Below are positions 7,564 to 14,847 of a stretch of 24,440 nucleotides of DNA, piece by piece (within the stretch, counting starts at the first letter, position 1; every line of letters begins with the position of its first letter). Location: the NCBI GenBank assembly GCA_029218485.1, contig JAQXRK010000137.1:1-24440 (forward strand), in the 5' to 3' direction. Source of the stretch: a bacterium (GTDB lineage: Bacteria; Bacillota; Clostridia; Christensenellales; CAG-138). Below the pieces are notes generated by a model that did not search any database, was not told the DNA's origin, and saw only the letters and a list, made by a program, of their open reading frames with translations. Position numbers and translations under genes: made by a program.

Positions 7564-8847
7564 ATGATCCACGTATTTTTAGGGGGGAAAGATTACTTGT
7601 CTCAAAAAGGGATTGAGCCGTTAATCAGCATATTGGTTGTCTGTTACAACAATCAGCAATATATCTTCGAGACACTCCGGTCAATTTTTGACCAGACGTA
7701 TCCCAACATCGAAATCCTGATTGGAGATGATGCATCGGAGAAGTTCAATGCCGAGTCCCTGATCAATTGGATCAATCAATACCGAACCGGCAATATCAAG
7801 AAAGTAGCAATATTTGAGAACAGGAAAAATGTTGGAACTGTTGCGAATATTGAGAACCTTCAGCAAAAAAGCTCCGGTGAATTTCTTTTGCAAATCGCTG
7901 CAGATGATGCATTGTATGATGCTACCGTAATCGAGGCGGCGTATCGGAAGGCTGTCGAGATCGGAGATCATGCTGAAATGATCGTCGGGCAAACGGAGCT
8001 GTGGGATGTCGGACTGAAAACAAAGCTGGGGGATTTTATTCCTCCGGAAGTAGCCGCATTTCTCAAAGACGCCTCTCCGGAGGAGGTTTTTGCTGAGTGC
8101 AGCTACCATGTGATTTTACCGGCATGCTATCTATATCGACGGACTATTTTGGATAAAATCGGGAAACTTTCTGACCAGTATCGCCTGGTGGAGGACTGGC
8201 CGATGCATCTCAGAGCCACGCGTCAGGGCATCAAGCCGTACTATTTGGATGGTGTTACGTTTCTGAAGCACCGGGACGGCGGAATCAGCCATGGCAACTT
8301 GGTACAGTCCAAAAAGATGTTCCTGACCTATTATGAAGATATCTTAAAGCTGTACCCATATGAGGTGCAGCCCTATGAATCCGCTCTGAGCAAAGAGGAG
8401 CGTGAACGCGCAGAGAAATATTACCGGGATCGGATTCGCGCTTATTACGCCATTCATATACCCAATTATCAAAATGCAGTTCTGGCGGCGGAGAATCAGG
8501 GAAATGTCTTGGATCAGCCCGCGCCGAAAAAGGATAAGCCGGCTTCGGCCCAAATGGGAATGGCACACGAGGGTTCCAACGGAACCCGAAAGCAGAAAAT
8601 CAAACGCCTTATCAAGGACACAATGTATCGCTATTCTCGTAAGAAGGTGGTCCTTTTTACCTTCTGTTGTTTGATTCTTCTTTTGTGTATGGCAATCGTC
8701 ACGGGAGCATTGACGGGCGAAATCTGGCATGGTTTCGGCCGTGCTTTAGTTGTGATCTGCGCAATTGTCGGTCTTGCACTTGCGGCAGAAATCGCCGCAA
8801 ATGTGTTGCTGCGTATTTGGCGGAAAGTCCGGGAGCGGCATGGTTGA
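7564..8847 (+). CDS. GT2 family glycosyltransferase with two C-terminal membrane helices
   Basis: A 427-residue GT-A fold enzyme. PLISILVVCYNNQQYIFETL (19-38) is the first strand, ILIGDDAS (51-58) the nucleotide-binding motif, LLQIAADDAL (108-117) the DXD-like metal site, and YRLVEDWPMHLRA (206-218) the acceptor region with the conserved ED. After a charged linker (about 310-345) come two hydrophobic segments (about 360-382 and 390-417), so the enzyme is probably anchored with its catalytic domain in the cytoplasm. It likely adds a sugar to a lipid-linked surface glycan; donor and acceptor cannot be read from sequence. Start: GTG at 7552 has no ribosome-binding site, whereas ATG 7564 is preceded by GGGAGG and GGGAG. 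It is 31 bp upstream of the CDP-glycerol transferase-like gene, probably in the same operon. Confidence 0.85.
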   Translation: MIHVFLGGKDYLSQKGIEPLISILVVCYNNQQYIFETLRSIFDQTYPNIEILIGDDASEKFNAESLINWINQYRTGNIKKVAIFENRKNVGTVANIENLQQKSSGEFLLQIAADDALYDATVIEAAYRKAVEIGDHAEMIVGQTELWDVGLKTKLGDFIPPEVAAFLKDASPEEVFAECSYHVILPACYLYRRTILDKIGKLSDQYRLVEDWPMHLRATRQGIKPYYLDGVTFLKHRDGGISHGNLVQSKKMFLTYYEDILKLYPYEVQPYESALSKEERERAEKYYRDRIRAYYAIHIPNYQNAVLAAENQGNVLDQPAPKKDKPASAQMGMAHEGSNGTRKQKIKRLIKDTMYRYSRKKVVLFTFCCLILLLCMAIVTGALTGEIWHGFGRALVVICAIVGLALAAEIAANVLLRIWRKVRERHG

Positions 8848-8878
8848 TAATGCGATACAGAGAAAAGAGGGCTTTGAA

Positions 8879-10309
8879 ATGAGCAAAATGATCAAATACT
8901 CGGATGCGGTGTATTTTCGTGCTCTCTCGGATTCGTTGCTGTCGGGAACCATTACCAACGAAACTGGGATTGAGTCAATCGATGAAAAAATAAAATCGAT
9001 TCGCAAGGGCTCTGGTGGGTATTGGTCGCTTCCGAAAGGCGAAAGCGAATTTGTAAAAATCTTGGAGCTGTTGAGACATCTACTGCAAGAAAATGTGGAT
9101 TTAGAAATCATTTCTCAGATTTGCAGCGATATTGCTTTGAGAGAAAAGTATGCCAGTCTGAAATGCCGTGTTGTTTTCTTTGCACAAGAAATGTTTGTCT
9201 GGCCGTGCGTTGAGCGGCTCTATCATGCAGCAGTCTCTGATGCGAGGTTTGATGCAAAGGTGGTTTATGTCCCGTTTTTCCACCAAAATGCGACATGCGA
9301 GGACACAAATCTTCAAGCATATTTGAGAATGGGCATTCCTGTGATCAACTATGCCGACTATGACTTGTCGGAAGACAATCCGGAGATCGCAGTATTTGTG
9401 AAACCCTATAACAATATTCCCCTTCAGTTTTGTATCCGGGAAGTTGAAAAAATTGTTAGAAGAACGATTTATGTCCCGTATGGGCTGGAAATGACCAAGG
9501 ACCTGATTCATTATGCGTTTCAGGAATATACACACTATCGCGTTTGGAGGCATCTTGCCTATGGCGGGATCGTAAAGGAGTTGGGTGCACAGCACGGATA
9601 TCGAAACGGTGAAAACATCGCCGTTTGGGGGCATCCGCGGATCGATAACTATCGGGACGAGTACTGCTATCCGATCCCCCCGCAGTGGCAAAAAAAGATT
9701 GCCGGGCGGAAAGTGATACTATGGTGTCCGCATCATACGATTAAACCCGGCTCTGAATGTGTCAGTACATGGCTGGACTATTATCAGGACATTTTTCGAT
9801 TGTTTGAAGAGCGAAAGGATATGGTCCTCTTGTGGCGGCCTCATCCTCTGCTTTTTGGTGCCATTGTCAATAATGGATATATGACAAAAGAAAAGCTGGA
9901 TGCATTTGTGGCACAAAAGTCAGGCTGCGACAATATCATTTTGGATCAGACCGATGATTATCGAGCGGCGTTTGCAGTTTCTGATGGGATCATTACCGAC
10001 GGAACGACTTTTTCGTTGGAATATCTATTGACCGACAAGCCGCTGATGCTAACAGCGCATAAGCTGGATCAGTTCTTCAACTGCGCAGAATTGGAGAAAG
10101 CCGTTTACTGGGCAAAGAGTGCCCGTGATATCGAGGAGTTCCTGGAACATATGGCTGCAGGGCATGACCCGCGAAAAAAAGCCAGGAACGCATTTAAAAA
10201 TAAAACCTTTTTTATTCCCCAGGATCAGTCGGTCAGCGAATACATTCTGAATCGGATTTTAATCGACTTGACCGAAGAAGAGAAAAACAGAGTGAATGGT
10301 GGTAATTGA
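8879..10309 (+). CDS. CDP-glycerol glycerophosphotransferase-like protein (TagF family)
   Basis: A 476-residue protein whose C-terminal half matches the Glyphos_transf (TagB/TagF) family, which moves polyol phosphate from CDP-glycerol or a similar donor onto a teichoic-acid-like chain at the inner membrane face. Visible motifs are ILWCPHHT (280-287), VLLWRPHP (316-323) and DYRAAFAVSDGIITDGTTFS (360-379), the last being the family's D-hh-TDxSS-like signature with GTTF in place of the usual serine pair. The N-terminal 95 residues are not recognised. Start: ATG 8879 has AGAGG at a spacing of 8; the frame is open further upstream inside the preceding gene. Its substrate might be CDP-glycerol, CDP-ribitol or another polyol. 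Confidence 0.82.
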   Translation: MSKMIKYSDAVYFRALSDSLLSGTITNETGIESIDEKIKSIRKGSGGYWSLPKGESEFVKILELLRHLLQENVDLEIISQICSDIALREKYASLKCRVVFFAQEMFVWPCVERLYHAAVSDARFDAKVVYVPFFHQNATCEDTNLQAYLRMGIPVINYADYDLSEDNPEIAVFVKPYNNIPLQFCIREVEKIVRRTIYVPYGLEMTKDLIHYAFQEYTHYRVWRHLAYGGIVKELGAQHGYRNGENIAVWGHPRIDNYRDEYCYPIPPQWQKKIAGRKVILWCPHHTIKPGSECVSTWLDYYQDIFRLFEERKDMVLLWRPHPLLFGAIVNNGYMTKEKLDAFVAQKSGCDNIILDQTDDYRAAFAVSDGIITDGTTFSLEYLLTDKPLMLTAHKLDQFFNCAELEKAVYWAKSARDIEEFLEHMAAGHDPRKKARNAFKNKTFFIPQDQSVSEYILNRILIDLTEEEKNRVNGGN

Positions 10310-10367
10310 ATGGCGCGGAGAATGCTTGAGAGTATGACATCCGCGCATATGGAAAAGGGGGGAAATT

Positions 10368-10429
10368 GCAGCAGAAGAGTGCAAAAAGATCGATAGAAAA
10401 TAAAACTCTCTGTTTTCTATCATTGCTGC
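10368..10429. other. Nested inverted repeat, possible leftward terminator
   Basis: GATAGAAAA (10392-10400) pairs with TTTTCTATC (10413-10421). Outside it, GCAGCA (10368-10373) pairs with TGCTGC (10424-10429). On the minus strand the inner stem is followed by GATCTTTTT, so it could terminate leftward transcription from the parA remnant. On the plus strand no T-run follows. Confidence 0.45.
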
Positions 10430-10597
10430 AAAAACGCTAGCCTTCCGAGAGAGTTCGTCCGGTTGTCCCGACTGTCGGCGTCCACCTGCAGCATCTTTTT
10501 ACCCTGTCGCGCAAGGCCGATACCAAGGTTGACGGCTGTGGCGGTTTTGTCCACGCATCCCTCTTTGGTTGGCGAGAGCGATGACGGTTGGTTTCAT
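10420..10597 (-). pseudogene. ParA/Soj-type ATPase, N-terminal remnant
   Basis: ATG at 10597 has a perfect ribosome-binding site, AAGGAGGT, upstream (10611-10604). It reads MKPTVIALANQRG; then, after a one-base insertion in the Walker A region, GCVDKTATAVNLGIGLARQG followed by KKMLQVDADSRDNRTNSLG. This matches the start of ParA proteins (ANQKGGVGKTTTAVNLGIGLA...VLLIDADPQ). The P-loop GGVGKT has become GCVDKT and the frame is broken. The frame then ends in LAFLQQ and a stop at about 10420, so over three quarters of the gene is missing. ParA genes commonly sit near one end of clostridial integrative elements and plasmids. Confidence 0.75.
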
Positions 10598-10732
10598 TTG
10601 TGTACCTCCTTGTGGATTCTTTGCGCACCAAAAAGCACCGATGGGAATTGTCGATGGATTACCTTTCCAGTAAGAGGAATAAATAGACATTCTATTTCGT
10701 CCACCCATTCCAAAATATACAAACAGTTATTC

Positions 10733-10746
10733 TAAAAATGTAGTAA
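10733..10746. repeat. Candidate attachment site (parA-proximal end)
   Basis: TAAAAATGTAGTA (10733-10745) repeats the sequence at 2849-2861 in the same orientation. It contains the 8-bp half-site TGTAGTAA (10739-10746) that also occurs at 2844-2851. It lies about 135 bp outside the parA remnant, near the point where base composition returns to GC-rich. Confidence 0.45.
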
Positions 10747-10889
10747 ATTGCAATAAAATGGGATGAATGTATGGGCCTTTGGGCGGCAGATTCAGGCACA
10801 CAATGAGGGCTGAAAGTGCCCCAAATGATGCTTTTTTGTAGATAAAGCGGATTTGTGCAGTAAAACTTCTGAAAAGCAAAATCCCCAAA

Positions 10890-10912
10890 AGTTCCTGTTT
10901 TCGGGACTTTTT
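10890..10912 (-). terminator. Terminator of the tRNA-Arg gene (works in both directions)
   Basis: AGTTCC (10890-10895) pairs with GGGACT (10903-10908) around a 7-nt loop with one G-U pair. T-runs lie on both sides. On the minus strand it begins 3 bp after the tRNA 3' end. Confidence 0.6.
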
Positions 10913-10914
10913 AG

Positions 10915-10988
10915 CGCACCTAACGGGATTCGAACCAGTAGCCTATCGCTTAGGGGGCAATCGCTCTCTCCTGCCGGGCTACAGGTGC
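10915..10988 (-). tRNA. tRNA-Arg(CCU)-like gene with unusual C33
   Basis: 74 nt fold as a cloverleaf. The acceptor stem GCACCTG pairs with TAGGTGC (last pair G-U), and the discriminator is G. The D stem GCCC/GAGC has one C-A mismatch. The anticodon stem ATTGC/GCGAT encloses the loop CCCCTAA, giving anticodon CCU (arginine, codon AGG). The T arm ACTGG-TTCGAAT-CCCGT has one T-C mismatch. Position 33 is C instead of the nearly universal U, and position 63 is C where A would complete the stem. CCA is not encoded. The terminator just downstream supports a transcribed gene, but the two departures from consensus leave open a decaying tRNA. Confidence 0.7.
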
Positions 10989-11149
10989 AGCGCACAGGAG
11001 GCTTTGGGTAGCCCGCAGGGTTAAAGCCCCCGCTCTCTTCGCCGCGCGTTGCGGCCATGCCCGCCGCTTTATGCCCTGTGCCGGAGTGTATCCCCGCGCC
11101 GGCGCGCGTTGCGGGAATGCAAAAAAACGGAAAACTCTGCTCAAACGGC

Positions 11150-11178
11150 GTGTCAACCGCCGCCGGATGCGGTATAAT
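11150..11178 (+). promoter_or_regulatory. Sigma-A promoter of the HdeD-like gene
   Basis: TATAAT (11173-11178) is perfect. GTGTCA (11150-11155) matches the -35 box at four of six positions with 17 bp spacing. Initiation near 11185 leaves a leader of about 25 nt. Confidence 0.7.
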
Positions 11179-11209
11179 GGTGACATCAACAGAAAGGGAA
11201 GCAATGTGT

Positions 11210-11743
11210 ATGAGCAAGTCGTTCCGCAACTCCATGATTCTGTCGTCCGTTGTTCTGCTCCTGCTCGGTTTGACGCTGGTCATCTGGCCCACCACCTCCC
11301 AGCGCATCATCTGCTTTGTCGCGGGCGCGCTGTGCCTGGTCATCGGCATCAGCCGCATCATTGCGCAGTGGAAGCTGAGCCGGGACTTCGGATTCCAGAT
11401 TTCCTATCTGTTCGGTATCCTCGTGCTGCTGGTGGGTCTGCTGCTCATCATCAAAGCCGATGCGATGATCGCCCTGTTCGGCACGCTGATCGGTCTGGTG
11501 CTGACGGCGGACAGCATCGTCAAGCTGCAGATCAGCTTCCAGATGCGCGCGCTGTCGCTGCCGCGCTGGTCCGCGCACGCCATCAGCGCTGCCGTGCTGC
11601 TCGTGATCGGCATTGTGATGCTGTTCGACCCGTTCTCGGGCGCAAAGGCCATGGCCATCTGCATGGGCATCGCGCTGATGATCGACGCGATTGCCAACAT
11701 CTGGACGGTCATTGAAATGCGCAAAAACATCGTGGAGACCTGA
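11210..11743 (+). CDS. HdeD/DUF308 family membrane protein
   Basis: A 177-residue protein made almost wholly of six hydrophobic segments in three pairs (about 9-26, 33-51, 64-83, 86-104, 121-141 and 146-166), as in the HdeD (DUF308) family. HdeD of enteric bacteria is linked to acid resistance, but Firmicute members have no settled role. Two in-frame ATGs lie close together (11204 and 11210). AAGGGA at 11194-11199 is spaced 4 from the first and 10 from the second, so I prefer the second, with low certainty. The next gene follows after 6 bp, so they share an operon. Confidence 0.82.
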   Translation: MSKSFRNSMILSSVVLLLLGLTLVIWPTTSQRIICFVAGALCLVIGISRIIAQWKLSRDFGFQISYLFGILVLLVGLLLIIKADAMIALFGTLIGLVLTADSIVKLQISFQMRALSLPRWSAHAISAAVLLVIGIVMLFDPFSGAKAMAICMGIALMIDAIANIWTVIEMRKNIVET

Positions 11744-11749
11744 CAGAGC

Positions 11750-12532
11750 ATGACCCTTTGGGACTGGGTATACCAATACGGCTGGTACTTCTTCCTCTAC
11801 TCGTTCGCCGGCTGGGTCGCGGAGGTCATCTTTGCCGCGTTCCGGCACGGGCGGTTCGTCAACCGTGGCTTCCTCTGCGGGCCGCTCTGCCCGATCTATG
11901 GCGTCGGTCTGGTGCTGGTCGCGCTGCTGCTCGAGCCGCTGGACGACCACTGGGTACAGCTGTTTCTGGTGGCGGCCGCGCTGACGACCGGGATAGAGCT
12001 CGTAGCCGGCTATCTGATGGAGAAGCTGTTTCACCACCGCTGGTGGGACTATTCCGCCATGCCGCTGAACATCGGCGGCTATGTGTGCCTTCCGTTCTCG
12101 CTGCTCTGGGGTGCGGCCTGCGTGCTGATCGAAAAGTGCGTCCATCCGCTCGTCGTCCGCTTCGTCGCCATGATCCCGCACGGGCTGGGCATTGCACTGC
12201 TGGCCGCATGGACTGCGCTGTTCGTTGCCGACCTCACCGTGACGGTGCTCAGCATCGCCCGCCTGAACCGGCGGCTGGCCGAGCTGGACGAGGCGCGCCA
12301 GCGGCTGCGGCTCGTATCCGATGCGCTCGGCGCGCAGCTTGCGGGCGGGGCGCTGCGCGTGAAGGGCCGTCTCACCCTGCTGGAGCGGCGCCTGCTCGCC
12401 GCCTTCCCGAACATGCGCTCCCTGCGCCATGCCGAAGCGTTCGCCGCGCTGTCGGCGCATCAGCAGCGGCTGCGCGAGCGGTGGAAAGCGCTGCGCGCCG
12501 AGCGGTCGAAGGTACGGCGGTCAAAGCGATAG
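11750..12532 (+). CDS. Putative ABC transporter permease, CmpB-like (PF06541)
   Basis: 260 residues. The N-terminal half carries about five membrane helices with the motifs of this small family: YSFAGWVAEVIFAAFRHGRFVNRG (11770-11872 region), FLCGPLCPIYGVG, and HRWWDYSAMPLNIGGYVCLP. The C-terminal about 80 residues are charged, helical and probably coiled-coil (RLNRRLAELDEARQRLRLVS onward), facing the cytoplasm. Despite the family name, transport has not been shown and no ABC ATPase is nearby. The ribosome-binding site is weak and the gene starts 6 bp after the HdeD-like stop, suggesting coupling. A leftward 424-residue open frame across this region is a shadow. Confidence 0.82.
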   Translation: MTLWDWVYQYGWYFFLYSFAGWVAEVIFAAFRHGRFVNRGFLCGPLCPIYGVGLVLVALLLEPLDDHWVQLFLVAAALTTGIELVAGYLMEKLFHHRWWDYSAMPLNIGGYVCLPFSLLWGAACVLIEKCVHPLVVRFVAMIPHGLGIALLAAWTALFVADLTVTVLSIARLNRRLAELDEARQRLRLVSDALGAQLAGGALRVKGRLTLLERRLLAAFPNMRSLRHAEAFAALSAHQQRLRERWKALRAERSKVRRSKR

Positions 12533-12572
12533 GCTGCGCCGAGCGGGCGCATTGCGCGGGTTATCACTGCAA

Positions 12573-12605
12573 AAAAAGCTCCTGATGCAGGAGCTTTTTC
12601 TGTTT
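12573..12605. terminator. Bidirectional rho-independent terminator
   Basis: AAAAAGCTCCTG (12573-12584) and CAGGAGCTTTTT (12588-12599) form a perfect 12-bp stem with a 3-nt loop, flanked by A- and T-runs. It ends the HdeD/CmpB operon and could also end leftward transcription of the transporter gene, whose stop is 108 bp away. Confidence 0.9.
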
Positions 12606-12706
12606 TTCGCTATTTGGCGTCTTTTGGGTCATAGGTCGCACCGAAAAGCGGTTGTTCTCTCCCCCGCCGGCGCCCTGCTTCACAGAGCCGCAGCGCCTTG
12701 CCGCCG

Positions 12707-13753
12707 TCAGGACAGCGGCAGGAGCATGCCGAGCGTGCCCAGAACGATGCATAGCAGCCCCAGCGCCGCCCTCTTGGACAACCGCTCGCCAAACACGATG
12801 CGGGCGAACAGAATCGTCACGAGGATGCTGAGCTTATCGATCGGCACGACCACGCTCGCCGGCCCCATCTGGAGCGCCCGGTAATAGCACAGCCACGAGG
12901 CGCCGGTCGCCAACCCGGAGAGGCAGATCATGCCGAGCTCGCTAAGCGGCGTTTTGGTGACCTCGCTCCGCTTTCCGGCCGCCAGCACCATCGTCCATGC
13001 CATCACCAGCACCACGCCCGTGCGGATCGCGGTGCCGAGATTCGACTCAACGCCCTCGATGCCGATCTTGCCGAGGATGGAGGTCAGCGCGGCAAAGACC
13101 GCCGACAGCACGGCATACAGCAGCCAGCGCCCATCCGCGCGCTTTGCCGGCGCGGCGGGTTCTGCGGCGGCGGGGGCTTGGAAAAGCGTGCCGGGATCCG
13201 TTGGACCGGGTTCCGCGGTGGCTGCAGCGGCCTGAAGAGCCGCCCCGGGCGCTGTCGCCGGGATGGCTGCGCCGGGTTTTGCGGCCGTCGCCTGTGCGCG
13301 CGCCCCCGCTCTTCTGCTCGCGGATGTTCCGCCCGCCTTTCGCTCGATCATCAGGTATGTACCCGCCGCGATCAAAGCGATGCAGACCGCGGTCAGAGGG
13401 GTCATCGGCTCGCCCAGAAACAGCACCGCCAGCAGGATGGTCAGCACCGTGCTCGACTTATCGACCGGCACAACCTTGTTGACCTCGCCCAGCTGCAGCG
13501 CGCGAAAATAGCACAGCCACGAAGCGCCGGTCGCAAGGCCCGACAGGATCAAAAACAGCCATGTGCGCGCGGACAGGCCGTGGATCGAGCTCTGCGCGCC
13601 GGTGAGAAACACCATGCCCCACGCAACGAACAGCACGACCACGGTGCGGATGGCGGTGGCGACGGTGGAATCCGTGCGCCGGATGCCGCACTTGGCCAGA
13701 ATGGATGTCAGCCCCGCAAAGAGTGCGGAGCCGAACGCAAAGAGCACCCACAT
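12707..13753 (-). CDS. Double EamA-domain (DMT superfamily) transporter with Ala/Pro linker
   Basis: 348 residues. Two halves, 1-138 and 210-348, are clear copies of each other. GLTSILAKCGIRRTDSTVAT matches ALTSILGKIGIEGVESNLGT, both followed by AIRT-VV; and LSGLATGASWLCY(F/Y)RALQ(L/M)G recurs at 70-89 and 278-297. Each half looks like a complete small single-EamA protein of about 140 residues with four to five helices. They are joined by a roughly 71-residue linker rich in Ala, Pro and Gly (139-209). DMT proteins export or import small metabolites; the substrate is unknown. The frame is open upstream, but MWVLFAFGSALFAGLTSIL is the family-type start, with AGGAG 11 nt before it. Monocistronic as far as visible. 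Confidence 0.9.
   Translation of the reverse strand: MWVLFAFGSALFAGLTSILAKCGIRRTDSTVATAIRTVVVLFVAWGMVFLTGAQSSIHGLSARTWLFLILSGLATGASWLCYFRALQLGEVNKVVPVDKSSTVLTILLAVLFLGEPMTPLTAVCIALIAAGTYLMIERKAGGTSASRRAGARAQATAAKPGAAIPATAPGAALQAAAATAEPGPTDPGTLFQAPAAAEPAAPAKRADGRWLLYAVLSAVFAALTSILGKIGIEGVESNLGTAIRTGVVLVMAWTMVLAAGKRSEVTKTPLSELGMICLSGLATGASWLCYYRALQMGPASVVVPIDKLSILVTILFARIVFGERLSKRAALGLLCIVLGTLGMLLPLS
13127..13339 (-). repeat. Low-complexity Ala/Pro linker coding region
   Basis: Codes for residues 139-209 of the double EamA transporter, over half Ala plus Pro with short runs such as AAAATAEPG and APAAAEPAAPA. It separates the two transporter halves. Confidence 0.7.
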
Positions 13754-13986
13754 GAATCTCTCATCTCCTGTCTGGATGGCGCTTTTTCGCGCCAATAGAG
13801 GCGGTGCTTTGCAAGCAAAATGCCGGCCCCGGCAGGGTATTTGCCGCGGGGGCGCAGGCCGCATCAGCCGCTCCGGACCCACGGGCGCGGGGTTGCTCCT
13901 GTGCCTGCAGCTGCGTCCCGCCTGCCGCACAAAGGCCGCAAAGGCCATGCGCGGAGCCGATCCGCACACGGCGGCCACATGCGCCG

Positions 13987-14847
13987 CTATTTGATCTCCT
14001 TGAAGCCCTCGCCGTGCACCTCGGTGGCGTTCATCACGATCAGAAACGCCGCCGGGTCGATGGACTTGATGAGCCCGAGCGTCTTTGCAAAATCGCTGCG
14101 GTGCGTGACCACCATGAGCATCTGCTTGTCCCGCCCGGTATAGCCGCCGCGCGCGGGCAGCGCGGTCACGCCGAGCCCCATCTCCATGGCCAGCTTCCCG
14201 AGCAGCGCCTCGCTCTGCTCCGTGACCACATACAGCACCTTGGTATGGTCGACGCCCTGCATGATGCCGTCGATGGCCTTGCTGGTGACAAAGATGGTCA
14301 CAAACGAATACAGCGCAATCTCAATATTGCCGAACACGATCACCGCGAATACAACCACGAGCGTGTCGATGCACAGCAGCAGCGTGCTCAGCGACAGGTT
14401 CGGGAACACGCGGTTGAGCAGCAGCGTCAGCAGGTCGGTGCCGCCCGTGGAGATGCCGCGCGCAAACAGCACGCCCATGCCAACGCCCATGAGCGCGCCG
14501 CCAAATCCCGCCGCAAGCAGCGGATTGTTCGTATACGGCGGTACGACCAGCGAGAGCAGGTCGATGAACACCGACAGCAGCACCGTGGCGGCGAGCGTCT
14601 TGCACAGCGGCCGGAAGCCCAGCTTCCACCACGCTACCGCTGCGAGCGGCACATTGAGCAACAGCGACCATGCACCAACCGTCATAAACCCGCCCGTCAC
14701 GTGCGTCAGCGCGGTCGCAAGGCCCGATACGCCGCCGGGCGCGATGTCGTTCGGGATCGTGAACATCGCAAGCCCCAGCGCGACGAGCGCCGTACCGGCG
14801 CCGATGGCGGCCACGTCGAGCAGCCATTGCTTCGTCCGCTTCTTCAT
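13987..14847 (-). CDS. YitT family membrane protein (DUF161 + DUF2179)
   Basis: A 286-residue protein of the usual YitT length. Five to six membrane helices (about 10-30, 50-72, 80-100, 105-125, 145-180) carry the family motifs FTIPNDIAPGGVSGLATAL and FARGISTGGTDLL. The soluble C-terminal DUF2179 domain (about 205-280) reads VTEQSEALLGKLAMEMGLGV...GGYTGRDKQMLMVV, a PII-like ferredoxin fold. The function is unknown; membership in a transporter-like superfamily has been suggested. Its ATG overlaps the aminopeptidase stop by 4 bp (ATGA), so it is translated from that mRNA; GAGGG lies 9 nt upstream. The 140 codons opened upstream belong to the neighbour's other frame. The 233 bp downstream (13754-13986) hold nothing I recognise. 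Confidence 0.92.
   Translation of the reverse strand: MKKRTKQWLLDVAAIGAGTALVALGLAMFTIPNDIAPGGVSGLATALTHVTGGFMTVGAWSLLLNVPLAAVAWWKLGFRPLCKTLAATVLLSVFIDLLSLVVPPYTNNPLLAAGFGGALMGVGMGVLFARGISTGGTDLLTLLLNRVFPNLSLSTLLLCIDTLVVVFAVIVFGNIEIALYSFVTIFVTSKAIDGIMQGVDHTKVLYVVTEQSEALLGKLAMEMGLGVTALPARGGYTGRDKQMLMVVTHRSDFAKTLGLIKSIDPAAFLIVMNATEVHGEGFKEIK

Noticed and set aside
11186..12460. 424-residue leftward open frame across the HdeD/CmpB operon
   Set aside because: Composition (Gln, Arg, Glu, His, Asp-rich) is typical of reverse-frame shadows, and the plus-strand genes have promoter, start signals and membrane helices.
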